32,534 nt of DNA from Desulfonauticus sp. 38_4375 (lineage in GTDB: Bacteria; Desulfobacterota; Desulfovibrionia; Desulfovibrionales; Desulfonatronovibrionaceae). Below are positions 25,934 to 32,534 of this stretch, in pieces (position 1 is the first letter of the stretch; each line of letters begins with the position of its first letter). The DNA lies in the NCBI GenBank assembly GCA_001507915.1, contig LGER01000043.1, forward strand, positions 1-32,534. The letters run 5' to 3'. A program made the translations under genes and the position numbers. The notes below the pieces were generated by a model. It ran no database searches and was not told where the DNA came from. It saw nothing but the letters and a program-made list of their open reading frames with translations.

Positions 25934-26608
25934 ATGAAAGTAGTATGCATGATCCCTGCTAGATTAGGAAGTCAAAGATTAAAGTATAAAAATTTAAGAA
26001 AGATAGGAGAGTATTCTTTAGTCCAACTAGCTATTCGTAAGGCTTTGAGAGCAGAAGTGTTTGATGAGATCTGGGTTAATTCGGAAAGTGAAGAGATTGA
26101 AAAAATAGCGCTCCAGGAAGGTGTAAGATTTCATAAAAGACCACAAAACTTAGCTGATAATATAACAACAAGCGAAGAGTATGTTTATGAATTTTTAAAG
26201 AAACATGAATGTGATTATGTTGTACAGTTACATACAATAGCTCCTCTTTTAACCATAGAAGAAATAAAAAAATTTGTGAATAGATTACTTAGTTTAAAGT
26301 ATGATACTTTTCTCAGTGTGGAAGAGATAATATTAGAATGTATATATAAAAATAAACCTATTAACTTTAGTGTTGAGTTGAAAGAAAACTCTCAGGATTT
26401 GACTCCAATCCATAAGATAGCTTGGAGTATAACTGCTTGGAAAAGAGAAGTTTATATAAGAAGTTTTGAAAATAAAAAGTGTGCTACTTATTCTGGAAGA
26501 ATTGGTTATTTTAAGTTAAATAAGTTTTCTGCTCATGTTATTAAGACAGAAGAGGACTTAATTTTAGCAAATTTAATATTTAAATATTTTTTTAGAGATG
26601 AATTATAA
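25934..26608 (+). CDS. CMP-sugar synthetase-like cytidylyltransferase (NeuA/KdsB-type)
   Basis: A 224-residue protein. The N-terminus MIPARLGSQRLKYKNLRKI is the nucleotidyltransferase signature of acylneuraminate and Kdo cytidylyltransferases. Next come FDEIWVNSESEEIEKIALQE and VVQLHTIAPLLTIEEI, where the family has LLQPTSP. The length fits single-domain NeuA. It should activate an acidic sugar as a CMP derivative. No NeuB- or KdsA-type 3-deoxy-acid synthase is in the window, so the substrate could be an unusual acid made by the adjacent oxidoreductases, or come from elsewhere. It overlaps the second DUF115 gene by 11 bases. No strong ribosome-binding site is seen. Confidence 0.85.
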   Translation: MKVVCMIPARLGSQRLKYKNLRKIGEYSLVQLAIRKALRAEVFDEIWVNSESEEIEKIALQEGVRFHKRPQNLADNITTSEEYVYEFLKKHECDYVVQLHTIAPLLTIEEIKKFVNRLLSLKYDTFLSVEEIILECIYKNKPINFSVELKENSQDLTPIHKIAWSITAWKREVYIRSFENKKCATYSGRIGYFKLNKFSAHVIKTEEDLILANLIFKYFFRDEL

Positions 26609-27581
26609 AAAATGTGCAATATTTGGGACAGGTACGTCTGCTAATGAATGTTTTTATTATGCAAAGAATAATGGGTATGAAGTATGTTTTATTGTAGATG
26701 ATTTTTTAAGTGGGTTTTACGTAGATATACCAATAGTAAACTGGGATATTTTTTTAGAGAAACAAAACCATGTAGATGTATTGTTTGTGAGTAGGTACCA
26801 ACATGGTAGAGTTATAGATAGAGCTAATGTAAAAATTCCTATATTAGTACCTCCTTCTCCAAATATATCTTGTTTTAGTTATTCTGAAAATATAAAAAGG
26901 ATAAGAAAACTTAAAAATGTTCATCTGGGTAAAAGATGTTTTATCTTAGGTAATGGACCGAGTTTAAAACTGGAAGATATAGAAAAAATTAAATCAGAAA
27001 TTACTTTTGCTTCTAATAAGATTTTTTTAATTTTTGAAGAAACTGACTGGAGACCTAACTATTATTTTGTTGAAGATGTTTTAGTTGCAAAGTATAATAA
27101 AAATATTATTAATGATTTAAGTTTAAATAAATTTTTTGAAATTAGGACATTAGACTATTTAACTGTTGATAATAAAACTTGTGTATATCAATATCAAGGT
27201 GCTTCTAATTTTCCTGGGTTCTCTTATGATGTGATAAGAGGAGTTTTGGGTGGATATACTGTAATAGCATCTCAACTGCAGTTTGCTTATTATATGGGAT
27301 TTAATGAAGTATATTTGCTTGGTTTAGATTTTAAATATAAAATACCTACATCTGAAAAAAGTCAAGGTGGAATTTTAGTATCTAATGGTGAAATTAATCA
27401 TTTTCATCCAAATTACAGAATGAAAGGAGAAAAATGGACATATCCTCAATTAGATAAACAAAAAATGTTTTTTGACTTTCTAGCTAAAAATATTGTCAAT
27501 AGCAATTTTAGAGTATATAATGTGACTATAAATAGCAGTCTGGATTCTTTTGATAAGCTTAACTTAGATGACATTATTTAA
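26598..27581 (+). CDS. DUF115 (MptE/Maf-like) protein with N-terminal Rossmann-like domain, copy 2
   Basis: A 327-residue protein. Residues 1-95 form a small Rossmann-like module (KKCAIFGTGTSANECFYYAK, VCFIVDDFLSGF, VLFVSRYQHGR), absent from copy 1 but similar to the C-terminal module of the GT2 at 22254-23378. From about residue 112 the DUF115 core matches copy 1 motif by motif: CFILGNGPSLKLEDIEKI, ETDWRPNYYFV, LVAKYNKN, GGYTVIASQLQFAYYMG, VYLLGLDFKY and NHFHPNYRMKGEKWTYPQLD. It overlaps the cytidylyltransferase by 11 bases, suggesting the CMP-activated sugar is handed on to it, as Maf-type flagellin glycosyltransferases use CMP-sugars. Function is inferred from context. Confidence 0.8.
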   Translation: MNYKKCAIFGTGTSANECFYYAKNNGYEVCFIVDDFLSGFYVDIPIVNWDIFLEKQNHVDVLFVSRYQHGRVIDRANVKIPILVPPSPNISCFSYSENIKRIRKLKNVHLGKRCFILGNGPSLKLEDIEKIKSEITFASNKIFLIFEETDWRPNYYFVEDVLVAKYNKNIINDLSLNKFFEIRTLDYLTVDNKTCVYQYQGASNFPGFSYDVIRGVLGGYTVIASQLQFAYYMGFNEVYLLGLDFKYKIPTSEKSQGGILVSNGEINHFHPNYRMKGEKWTYPQLDKQKMFFDFLAKNIVNSNFRVYNVTINSSLDSFDKLNLDDII

Positions 27582-27592
27582 TATTTTTAATT

Positions 27593-28513
27593 ATGAGTTT
27601 GCTTGTATCTGTAATTTTAACTAATTATAATTATGCTCATTTTTTAGATTCAGCTATAGAATCTGTTTTAAAGCAAACGTATGGTAACTTTGAGTTGATT
27701 GTAGTAGATGATGGTTCTTCTGATAATTCTAGAGAGATAATAAATTACTATGTATCAAAGGATTCCAGAATTATTCCTATTTTAAAAAAAAATGAAGGCC
27801 AAGCTAGTGCTTTGAACATTGGATTTAAAAAATCAAAAGGAGAAATTATATCTTTTCTAGACAGTGATGATATTTATGCTCCGAATAAGCTTGAAGAAAT
27901 TGTAAAGTATCACTCTTTAGGATATCAATATATTTATACTGATCATCAAGGAATAGATGTAAATGAAAATTTTATAGAGGATAATTTAAAACGTTATTTG
28001 TATTCTGGATGGAATATATTTCCTGTATACTTCCTATCTAAATATGTCGGTAATATTACATCTACTATTTCTATAACTAGAAATATAGGTAAAAAAATAT
28101 TTCCTATACCCAATGAGGACCAATGGAAAATTCAAGCCGATGATCCCATTGTGTTTCAAGCTTCTTTTGTTTCCAGTAATTTTTTTTTAAATAAAAAACT
28201 TGTTTTTTATAGAATACATCAAAGTAATAATTATTATGGGAAGAATCTTTGTAATGATTATAAATATAAGCTTTTGATTAAAAGAAATAATTTAAAAGAT
28301 ATTATTATGAAAAAAGAAGGGATATCTTCTACTTTTATTAATAACTGGTGGAATTTAGTAGCTGAATTTAATACTCATGAATTTGTTGATTTAAATTTAT
28401 ATAAAATGTATAGAAATATCCTTTGGTTTAATATGAATATTCCTTTTTTATCTAAAATAAAAGCCCATTTTGAGCTTAAAAAGCGATTTAAATTAAAATA
28501 TATAAAAAATTAA
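27593..28513 (+). CDS. Family 2 glycosyltransferase, copy paired with second DUF115 gene
   Basis: A 306-residue GT-A protein: LLVSVILTNYNYAHFLDSAI, FELIVVDDGSSDNSREII, GQASALNIGFKKSKGEI and SFLDSDDIYAPNKLEEI. It is a clear paralogue of the GT2 at 22254-23378 but lacks its C-terminal Rossmann module. A run of 9 A lies at 27784-27792, at nearly the same place as the poly-A run in its paralogue, and a T9 run occurs around 28180-28188. It follows DUF115 copy 2 by 11 bases, so the DUF115-GT2 pair repeats. No Shine-Dalgarno sequence is seen. It is the last intact gene of the AT-rich island. Confidence 0.87.
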   Translation: MSLLVSVILTNYNYAHFLDSAIESVLKQTYGNFELIVVDDGSSDNSREIINYYVSKDSRIIPILKKNEGQASALNIGFKKSKGEIISFLDSDDIYAPNKLEEIVKYHSLGYQYIYTDHQGIDVNENFIEDNLKRYLYSGWNIFPVYFLSKYVGNITSTISITRNIGKKIFPIPNEDQWKIQADDPIVFQASFVSSNFFLNKKLVFYRIHQSNNYYGKNLCNDYKYKLLIKRNNLKDIIMKKEGISSTFINNWWNLVAEFNTHEFVDLNLYKMYRNILWFNMNIPFLSKIKAHFELKKRFKLKYIKN

Positions 28514-28609
28514 ATCGTTCTGATGAGTAATATGGTGTTTATTATAATATTATTAGCTATATAAGATATTGGTATTTATAAATTATTAAGTCAAAAAGGA
28601 TGTGAACTT

Positions 28610-28737
28610 GTTGACATTATCCTATGCTGGTTGCTTCCAAGGAGAAGATAAGTAAAGTTTTAAACTGGCAACCACGTTTTACTCATATTGAGCAAATTAT
28701 ACAAAGTGCCTATAACTGGCATGTAAAGAATAGTTAA
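28610..28737 (+). pseudogene. Remnant of a GalE-type UDP-glucose 4-epimerase (C-terminus only)
   Basis: The 247-base gap after the last glycosyltransferase is not empty. From 28621 one frame reads PMLVASKEKISKVLNWQPRF, then THIEQIIQSAYNWHVKNS and stop. This is the characteristic end of GalE (GDpp.LvAs..ka...LgW.P....l..ii..aw.W). Just upstream, at about 28610-28618, V-D-I in another frame looks like the missing GDI, so a 2-base shift has occurred. Nothing else of galE is recognisable between 28514 and 28609. The fragment ends 22 bases before the next gene, so an ancestral galE probably preceded it and was deleted. Confidence 0.8.
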
Positions 28738-28759
28738 CTGGTTTACAGGTAAATTTAAG

Positions 28760-29323
28760 ATGAAAATAGGTGTTGCTCAGGGAAGGTTTCATATAGTGCA
28801 TTTTGGTCATATGGAATATTTATTGGAGTGTTGTAAAAGATGTGATTATTTACTCATTGGTATTTCGGATATGGATCCTTCTTGTGCCTATTTTGATTAC
28901 AGTGATATTTTAGAACAAGATAAAAAAGAAATGAAGCCCTTTAGAAGCTTTGAAGATCCCATTTATCCCTTTACCTTTTTTGAAAGAATGCAGATGCTTA
29001 AGCTGGCTTTATTGGAGCATAATATTAAAGCCAGTTTTTTTGATATTGTTCCCTTTCCCATTCATAAACCCTGGTTGATAAAGTACTACATACCCAAAAG
29101 CTCCAATATTTTTGTCACCATTTATGATAAATGGGGAGAGTATAAGGTTAAGCTTTTACAAGAGCTTGGTTTTGCAGTGCAAGTCCTTTGGAAAAGAAGC
29201 ATGCAAGAGCGGTTTACTACTGGTACAGAAGTAAGAAAGAGGTTGTTAAAGGGAGAGGATTTTCAAGATCTGGTTCCCAGATCTGTGTATAAATTTTTAA
29301 AAGAATTTTATCCTTTTGATTGA
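28760..29323 (+). CDS. Nicotinamide-nucleotide adenylyltransferase-like nucleotidyltransferase
   Basis: A 187-residue HxGH-superfamily protein. The N-terminus VAQGRFHIVHFGHMEYLLEC has the nucleotide-binding HFGH. FFERMQMLKLALLEH and IVPFPIHKPWLIKYYIP match the middle of archaeal-type NMN adenylyltransferase (NadM) proteins. RFTTGTEVRKRLLKGEDFQD is the ISSTxIR-like C-terminal motif. Its composition is close to that of the chromosomal flank (22 G+C in the 60 bases from 29041) rather than the AT-rich island. It sits between a galE remnant and a cysC remnant, so it may once have belonged to a sulfate- or nucleotide-sugar cluster. It could be NAD-related or a glycan-specific nucleotidyltransferase; the substrate is not certain. 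Confidence 0.78.
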   Translation: MKIGVAQGRFHIVHFGHMEYLLECCKRCDYLLIGISDMDPSCAYFDYSDILEQDKKEMKPFRSFEDPIYPFTFFERMQMLKLALLEHNIKASFFDIVPFPIHKPWLIKYYIPKSSNIFVTIYDKWGEYKVKLLQELGFAVQVLWKRSMQERFTTGTEVRKRLLKGEDFQDLVPRSVYKFLKEFYPFD

Positions 29324-29331
29324 GATTTGGT

Positions 29332-29551
29332 ATGTATTTTTTAAATAATTTTGATAAGATAAATAGGACAAATAAGTCCAATATATATTGGCAAAGGGGA
29401 AAGGTGCAGCGAGAGGATAGGGAAAGGTTAAATAGGCATAGAGTTGTTGGTTTTAATTATCGCAGAAACAGATAAAAGGGATATAGAAAGCTGTATCCTC
29501 AAGATATTAAGTTATTTAGAAAAATCAAAAATTATAAAACCTGTTGTTTAA
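29332..29551 (+). pseudogene. cysC: Remnant of adenylylsulfate kinase (cysC) with internal deletion
   Basis: The 240-base gap before nspC holds two parts of an APS kinase. From ATG 29332 the frame gives SNIYWQRGKVQREDRERLNR, the typical CysC N-terminus that normally precedes the P-loop; it is then lost and stops at 29473-29475. In another frame, IIAETDKRDIESCILKIL, then SYLEKSKIIKPVV and a stop at 29549-29551, matches the CysC C-terminus (..ETDKEDIE..V..IL.YL). The whole ATP-binding middle, about 130 codons, is missing, with the junction near 29436-29455. The gene is dead. APS kinase makes PAPS for sulfation, so this may mark a lost glycan-sulfation function. Confidence 0.8.
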
Positions 29552-29563
29552 ATAAAGGGTCTT

Positions 29564-30757
29564 TTATTTTTCCATAAACTTACTCTTATAATCTGCATAA
29601 GAAAATTCTCTAATTAGCTTAACCTGTTTTTCCTTGAGGTTAAAAGTAGCCAGAGAGGGCAGGTTTATCCCATTAAAAAAGGTATTTTTAACAAAGGTAT
29701 AAAGGGCCATGTCGGTTAAAACCAGTTTATCTCCTGGTTTTAAGGGATTATCAAAGGAGTAAGTTCCAATGATATCTCCAGCCAGACAGGTTGGGCCTCC
29801 CAGGATATAGGTGTACTTTTTCCTTTGAGGTAGGTCTGCACCTATTATCTGTGGTCTATAGGGCATGGCCAATACATCGGGAAGATGATTTTCTGCTGAT
29901 ATGTCCACTATAGCTATATTTTGCTCTCTGGTAATGACTTCCAGTACTGAAGTGACTGCTACCCCTGCATTTAAAACAACTGCTTCTCCAGGTTCTAAAT
30001 AAATATCTAAATGGAACTCTTGTTTTAAATCCTTAATAAGTCTTATGAGCAAATCTATATTATAGCCTGCTCTGGTAATGTGATGTCCTCCCCCTAGATT
30101 AAGCCACTTTATTTTAGATAAATAAGGATAAAACTTTTCTTTTACTGCGTTTAAAACTTTTTCCAGGTGAATGCTATCCTGTTCGCATAGGGCATGAAAG
30201 TGCAGTCCATCCAGGAAGCTAAGATGCTCTTCTTTTAACTCTGAAGAAAGCACCCCAAAGCGGGATTTAGGAGTACAGGGGTTGTATAGCTCTACTTCTA
30301 CTTCTGAATATTCAGGGTTTATGCGAAGGCCTATTTGAATCTGGGGGTTTATTTTTTTAACTCTGGGCTGAAATTTTACAAGTTGTTCAATGGTATTAAA
30401 AATAATTACATCTGAAACTCTGGCTATTGCTTCTAACTCTTCTTCTTTGTAAGCTGGAGAAAAGGTGTGTACTTCTTTTTGAAAGTACTCTCTTCCAAGT
30501 TTTGCTTCAAAAAGTCCACTAGCACACACTCCTGCCAGATACTTGCTGAGAAGAGGAAAAGTAGCTGGCAGGCTATAAGCTTTTAGGGCCAAAAGGATTT
30601 TGGCCCCTGTTTTTTTTTGCACCCAATCTAAGGTCTTACAATTACGCTCAAGAACATCTTCACTGATAAGGTAGCAGGGAGTTTTTACCTGCTGAATAAT
30701 AAACTCTGGATAGTCTTCTTTAGCCTTTAGTAAAGAGTTTTTGGCTAGTTCGAGCAT
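29564..30757 (-). CDS. nspC: Carboxynorspermidine decarboxylase
   Basis: NspC is a cytoplasmic PLP-dependent decarboxylase of the alanine-racemase fold (group III) that makes norspermidine or spermidine from the carboxy form. It has the PLP lysine in KILLALKAYSLPAT, GLHFHALCEQDS with its active-site His and Cys region, and WLNLGGGHHITRAGYN, the glycine-rich phosphate-binding loop. PGEAVVLNAG and PTCLAGD are also family-typical. Its 397 residues include about 20 extra at the N-terminus. The ATG overlaps the stop of the upstream synthase (TAATG), so the start is well supported and the genes are coupled. Together they form the carboxynorspermidine route of polyamine synthesis. Confidence 0.94.
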   Translation of the reverse strand: MLELAKNSLLKAKEDYPEFIIQQVKTPCYLISEDVLERNCKTLDWVQKKTGAKILLALKAYSLPATFPLLSKYLAGVCASGLFEAKLGREYFQKEVHTFSPAYKEEELEAIARVSDVIIFNTIEQLVKFQPRVKKINPQIQIGLRINPEYSEVEVELYNPCTPKSRFGVLSSELKEEHLSFLDGLHFHALCEQDSIHLEKVLNAVKEKFYPYLSKIKWLNLGGGHHITRAGYNIDLLIRLIKDLKQEFHLDIYLEPGEAVVLNAGVAVTSVLEVITREQNIAIVDISAENHLPDVLAMPYRPQIIGADLPQRKKYTYILGGPTCLAGDIIGTYSFDNPLKPGDKLVLTDMALYTFVKNTFFNGINLPSLATFNLKEKQVKLIREFSYADYKSKFMEK

Positions 30758-31974
30758 TATTCAGGCAAGTCCCCTTCAAAGTCTACTACCTGCCAGGGAA
30801 GACCATTTTGGGCAATGGTTTCTAAAAAGGGATCTGGATCTAGTTGTTCAATATTGAACACTCCTTTACCACTCCAGAGGCCTTTTAAGACCATCATGGC
30901 TCCAGCCATGGCAGGAACACCTGTGGTATAAGAAATGGCCTGGGATTGAACCTCCTGGTAGGCCTTGGCATGGTCACAGACATTGTAAATGTATTTGGAT
31001 ATTGGCTGGCCATCTTTTATTCCTCTAAAAATACAACCAATAACGGTTTTTCCCTTGTAATTGGTTGCTAGAGAAGCAGGATCTGGAAGAAGGGCTTTTA
31101 AGAATTTAAGGGGGACAATTTTTTGTCCTTCAAATTCCACTTCATCAATTCTAGTCATTCCCACATTTTTTAGTACTCTTAGGTGAGTAAGATAGGTATC
31201 AGAAAAGGTCATCCAGAAACGGATGCGTTTTAGTCCCTTAATGTGTTTGACCAGGGATTCCATTTCTTCATGATAGAGAAGGTAGCTTTCTCTGGGACCT
31301 GCTTCAGGATAGTTGAAGGTAAAATGCACAGAGTTTTCTTCAATTACAGGTGGCGTTTCAATCCATTTTCCTTCCTGCCAGTGTCTCACTACCTGAGTGA
31401 TTTCTCGAATATTTATTTCAGGGTTAAAATTGGTGGCAAAGGGATGTCCATGCTCTCCTGCATTACAATCTAAAATATCAATGAAGTGAATTTCATCAAA
31501 GAGATGTTTCTGGGCGTAGGCGCAAAAGGCATTGGTAACACCAGGGTCAAAGCCACAACCCAAAATAGCCATAAGGTCAGCCTGTTCAAACTTTTCTTGA
31601 TAGGCCCACTGGTACTTGTATTCAAATTTGGGATTGTCTGGTGGTTCGTAATTGGCAGTATCTAAATAATGGACCCCTGTCTCCAAACAGGCATCCATAA
31701 TGGTCAAGTCCTGGTAGGGCAAAGCCACATTGATAACCATTTCTGGTTTAAAATCTTTAATAAGAGCTACCAGTTCTGGAACCCTATCTGCATCTACCTT
31801 GGCTGTGGAAATTTCTATATTGTAGAGTTTTTTAACTTCCTGGGCAATTTTTTGGCATTTAGCTAGAGTACGACTGGCCAGACAAATTTCAGAAAAGACT
31901 TCCTGGTTTTGAGCACATTTTTTGGTGACCACATTGCCAACTCCACCAGCTCCAATGATTAAAACTCTGGCCAT
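30757..31974 (-). CDS. Carboxynorspermidine/carboxyspermidine synthase (saccharopine dehydrogenase family)
   Basis: A 405-residue NADPH-dependent enzyme that condenses aspartate semialdehyde with a diamine. The Rossmann motif is VLIIGAGGVGNVVTKKCAQN at the N-terminus. Further hallmarks are VINVALPYQDLTIMDACLET, YLDTANYEPPDNP, LGCGFDPGVTNAFCAYAQ and CNAGEHGHPFATNFNPEINI, which separate it from lysine-pathway saccharopine dehydrogenases. AAGGAGG lies about 7 bases before the ATG. It is followed directly by nspC with overlapping stop and start codons. The product can be carboxyspermidine or carboxynorspermidine depending on the diamine, which cannot be told from sequence. Confidence 0.93.
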   Translation of the reverse strand: MARVLIIGAGGVGNVVTKKCAQNQEVFSEICLASRTLAKCQKIAQEVKKLYNIEISTAKVDADRVPELVALIKDFKPEMVINVALPYQDLTIMDACLETGVHYLDTANYEPPDNPKFEYKYQWAYQEKFEQADLMAILGCGFDPGVTNAFCAYAQKHLFDEIHFIDILDCNAGEHGHPFATNFNPEINIREITQVVRHWQEGKWIETPPVIEENSVHFTFNYPEAGPRESYLLYHEEMESLVKHIKGLKRIRFWMTFSDTYLTHLRVLKNVGMTRIDEVEFEGQKIVPLKFLKALLPDPASLATNYKGKTVIGCIFRGIKDGQPISKYIYNVCDHAKAYQEVQSQAISYTTGVPAMAGAMMVLKGLWSGKGVFNIEQLDPDPFLETIAQNGLPWQVVDFEGDLPE

Positions 31975-32053
31975 AGTTTTTCCTCCTTTTTGGGGGGTTA
32001 ATTTGTTTTGGGTCGCTCCTAGGGTAGTTTTTGAGTCTGGTCAATATTTTTTT

Positions 32054-32455
32054 CTATTCCCAGGAAGAACCATTATAACGAAAAATTTCTGTAAGTCTTC
32101 TAACCTTTACCGGGACAAAAGAAGTTTGTCTTAGACTTTCCAGAGTCAAAGCTTGAGCCTGGTAGATGACTTCGTCATATTCCAGGATTCCCAGGTAGGA
32201 ATTGGGAGTTTTTTTCAGGTGAAAAGAGATACTTTCCGGGTTTATTTTGGAGAAACTGGCCACATAGAGATTGTTTACCTGGACAATTTGAGGTTGTTGC
32301 GGGGAATACTGAAAGTTGTTATTAATATTTTCAACCCAGGAGATGACAAAAAAAGCCAATTTTTTCCAGACTAGAAAGTCCTGGTCCTGCGCCTGTAAGT
32401 TTAGGGGAAGAAGAAGGAAAAGGAAAACTAAAAATACTCTTCTTCCCCCAAACAT
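32054..32455 (-). CDS. Small secreted protein of unknown function
   Basis: A 133-residue protein with an N-terminal signal peptide (basic GGRR, then a hydrophobic stretch VFLVFLFLLLPLNL, cleavage likely after LQA). The mature part of about 110 residues is predicted periplasmic and includes WVENINNNFQYSPQQPQ and FVPVKVRRLTEIFRYNG; I recognise no family and no catalytic motif. AGGAG lies 7 bases before the ATG. It follows an OmpA-type gene by 10 bases, suggesting a shared operon and a cell-envelope role. Confidence 0.75.
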   Translation of the reverse strand: MFGGRRVFLVFLFLLLPLNLQAQDQDFLVWKKLAFFVISWVENINNNFQYSPQQPQIVQVNNLYVASFSKINPESISFHLKKTPNSYLGILEYDEVIYQAQALTLESLRQTSFVPVKVRRLTEIFRYNGSSWE

Positions 32456-32465
32456 TTCTGTTCTC

Positions 32466-32534
32466 CTATTCAGCCAGTCTTATTTCCACTCTTCTGTTTA
32501 GTCTTCTGCCCTGTAGGGTTTTGTTGTCAAATTT
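32466..32534 (-). CDS. OmpA-family protein, C-terminal end only
   Basis: The frame is open from the window edge to TAG at 32468-32466 and gives the last 22 residues. They include KTLQGRRLNRRVEIRLAE, the characteristic end of OmpA/MotB-type peptidoglycan-binding domains (GR..NRRVEI). The gene continues beyond the window. It would anchor the outer membrane to peptidoglycan, or belong to a motor or secretion complex. The N-terminal architecture cannot be seen. Confidence 0.75.
   Translation of the reverse strand, partial: KFDNKTLQGRRLNRRVEIRLAE

Noticed and set aside
6694-28513. CRISPR array, phage or transposon origin of the AT-rich region
   Set aside because: No regularly spaced repeats, transposase, integrase, capsid or tail genes were seen; all recognisable genes are glycan- or tailoring-related.
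29549-29570. Possible bidirectional terminator between the cysC remnant and nspC
   Set aside because: The only inverted repeat is AAATAAA/TTTATTT, an A-T-only stem too weak to call.
31243-31473. Plus-strand reading frames within the carboxynorspermidine synthase gene
   Set aside because: They are antisense shadows of a well-supported gene, with no recognisable domain or start signals.

Overview
The window looks like the chromosome of an AT-rich, Gram-negative, selenoprotein-making bacterium. Three things suggest this: a selenide-water-dikinase gene with an in-frame selenocysteine TGA, a selenium-type LysR gene next to it, and a carboxynorspermidine polyamine pair. The gene set resembles low-GC sulfate-reducing Desulfovibrionales (Desulfonauticus/Desulfothermus-like). 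That placement is inference from gene content, not a database match.

Left flank (1-6537). The 3' end of a ribosomal-protein operon (rpoA, rplQ) closes with a strong terminator. A LysR regulator, selD and an ASKHA/ferredoxin-like protein follow as a tightly packed selenium-associated operon. Convergent to it are livM and livF, a branched-chain amino-acid ABC permease and ATPase whose usual partners livH and livG are not here.

Central island (6694-28513, all on the + strand, markedly AT-rich). This is a surface-glycan or flagellin-glycan type island of 19 densely packed genes, several overlapping by 4-11 bases. It holds GT2 glycosyltransferases, a large GT-B protein, a DUF354 protein, a methyltransferase-kinase pair, FkbM methyltransferases, a GSCFA protein and three different radical-SAM enzymes: SPASM-like, B12-binding, and a methylthiotransferase relative without a TRAM domain. 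A four-gene nucleotide-sugar module (SIS isomerase, Gfo/Idh/MocA oxidoreductase, D-2-hydroxyacid dehydrogenase, CMP-sugar synthetase-like) is bracketed by two paralogous DUF115 + GT2 modules. Together the genes look built to make, activate, transfer and heavily modify (methyl, methylthio, possibly phosphoryl or acyl groups) an unusual glycan. The acceptor is not encoded here. One gene is broken by a single-base frameshift, and another long gene has an internal composition break.

Right flank (28514-32534). The edge of the island carries two gene remnants not covered by any intact reading frame: the C-terminus of a GalE-type epimerase (about 28610-28737) and an internally deleted APS kinase (cysC, 29332-29551). 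They surround an intact NMN-adenylyltransferase-like gene. Beyond them on the - strand are the polyamine genes nspC and carboxynorspermidine synthase, a small secreted protein, and the last codons of an OmpA-family protein.

No rRNA, tRNA, CRISPR, transposase, integrase or phage gene was seen.
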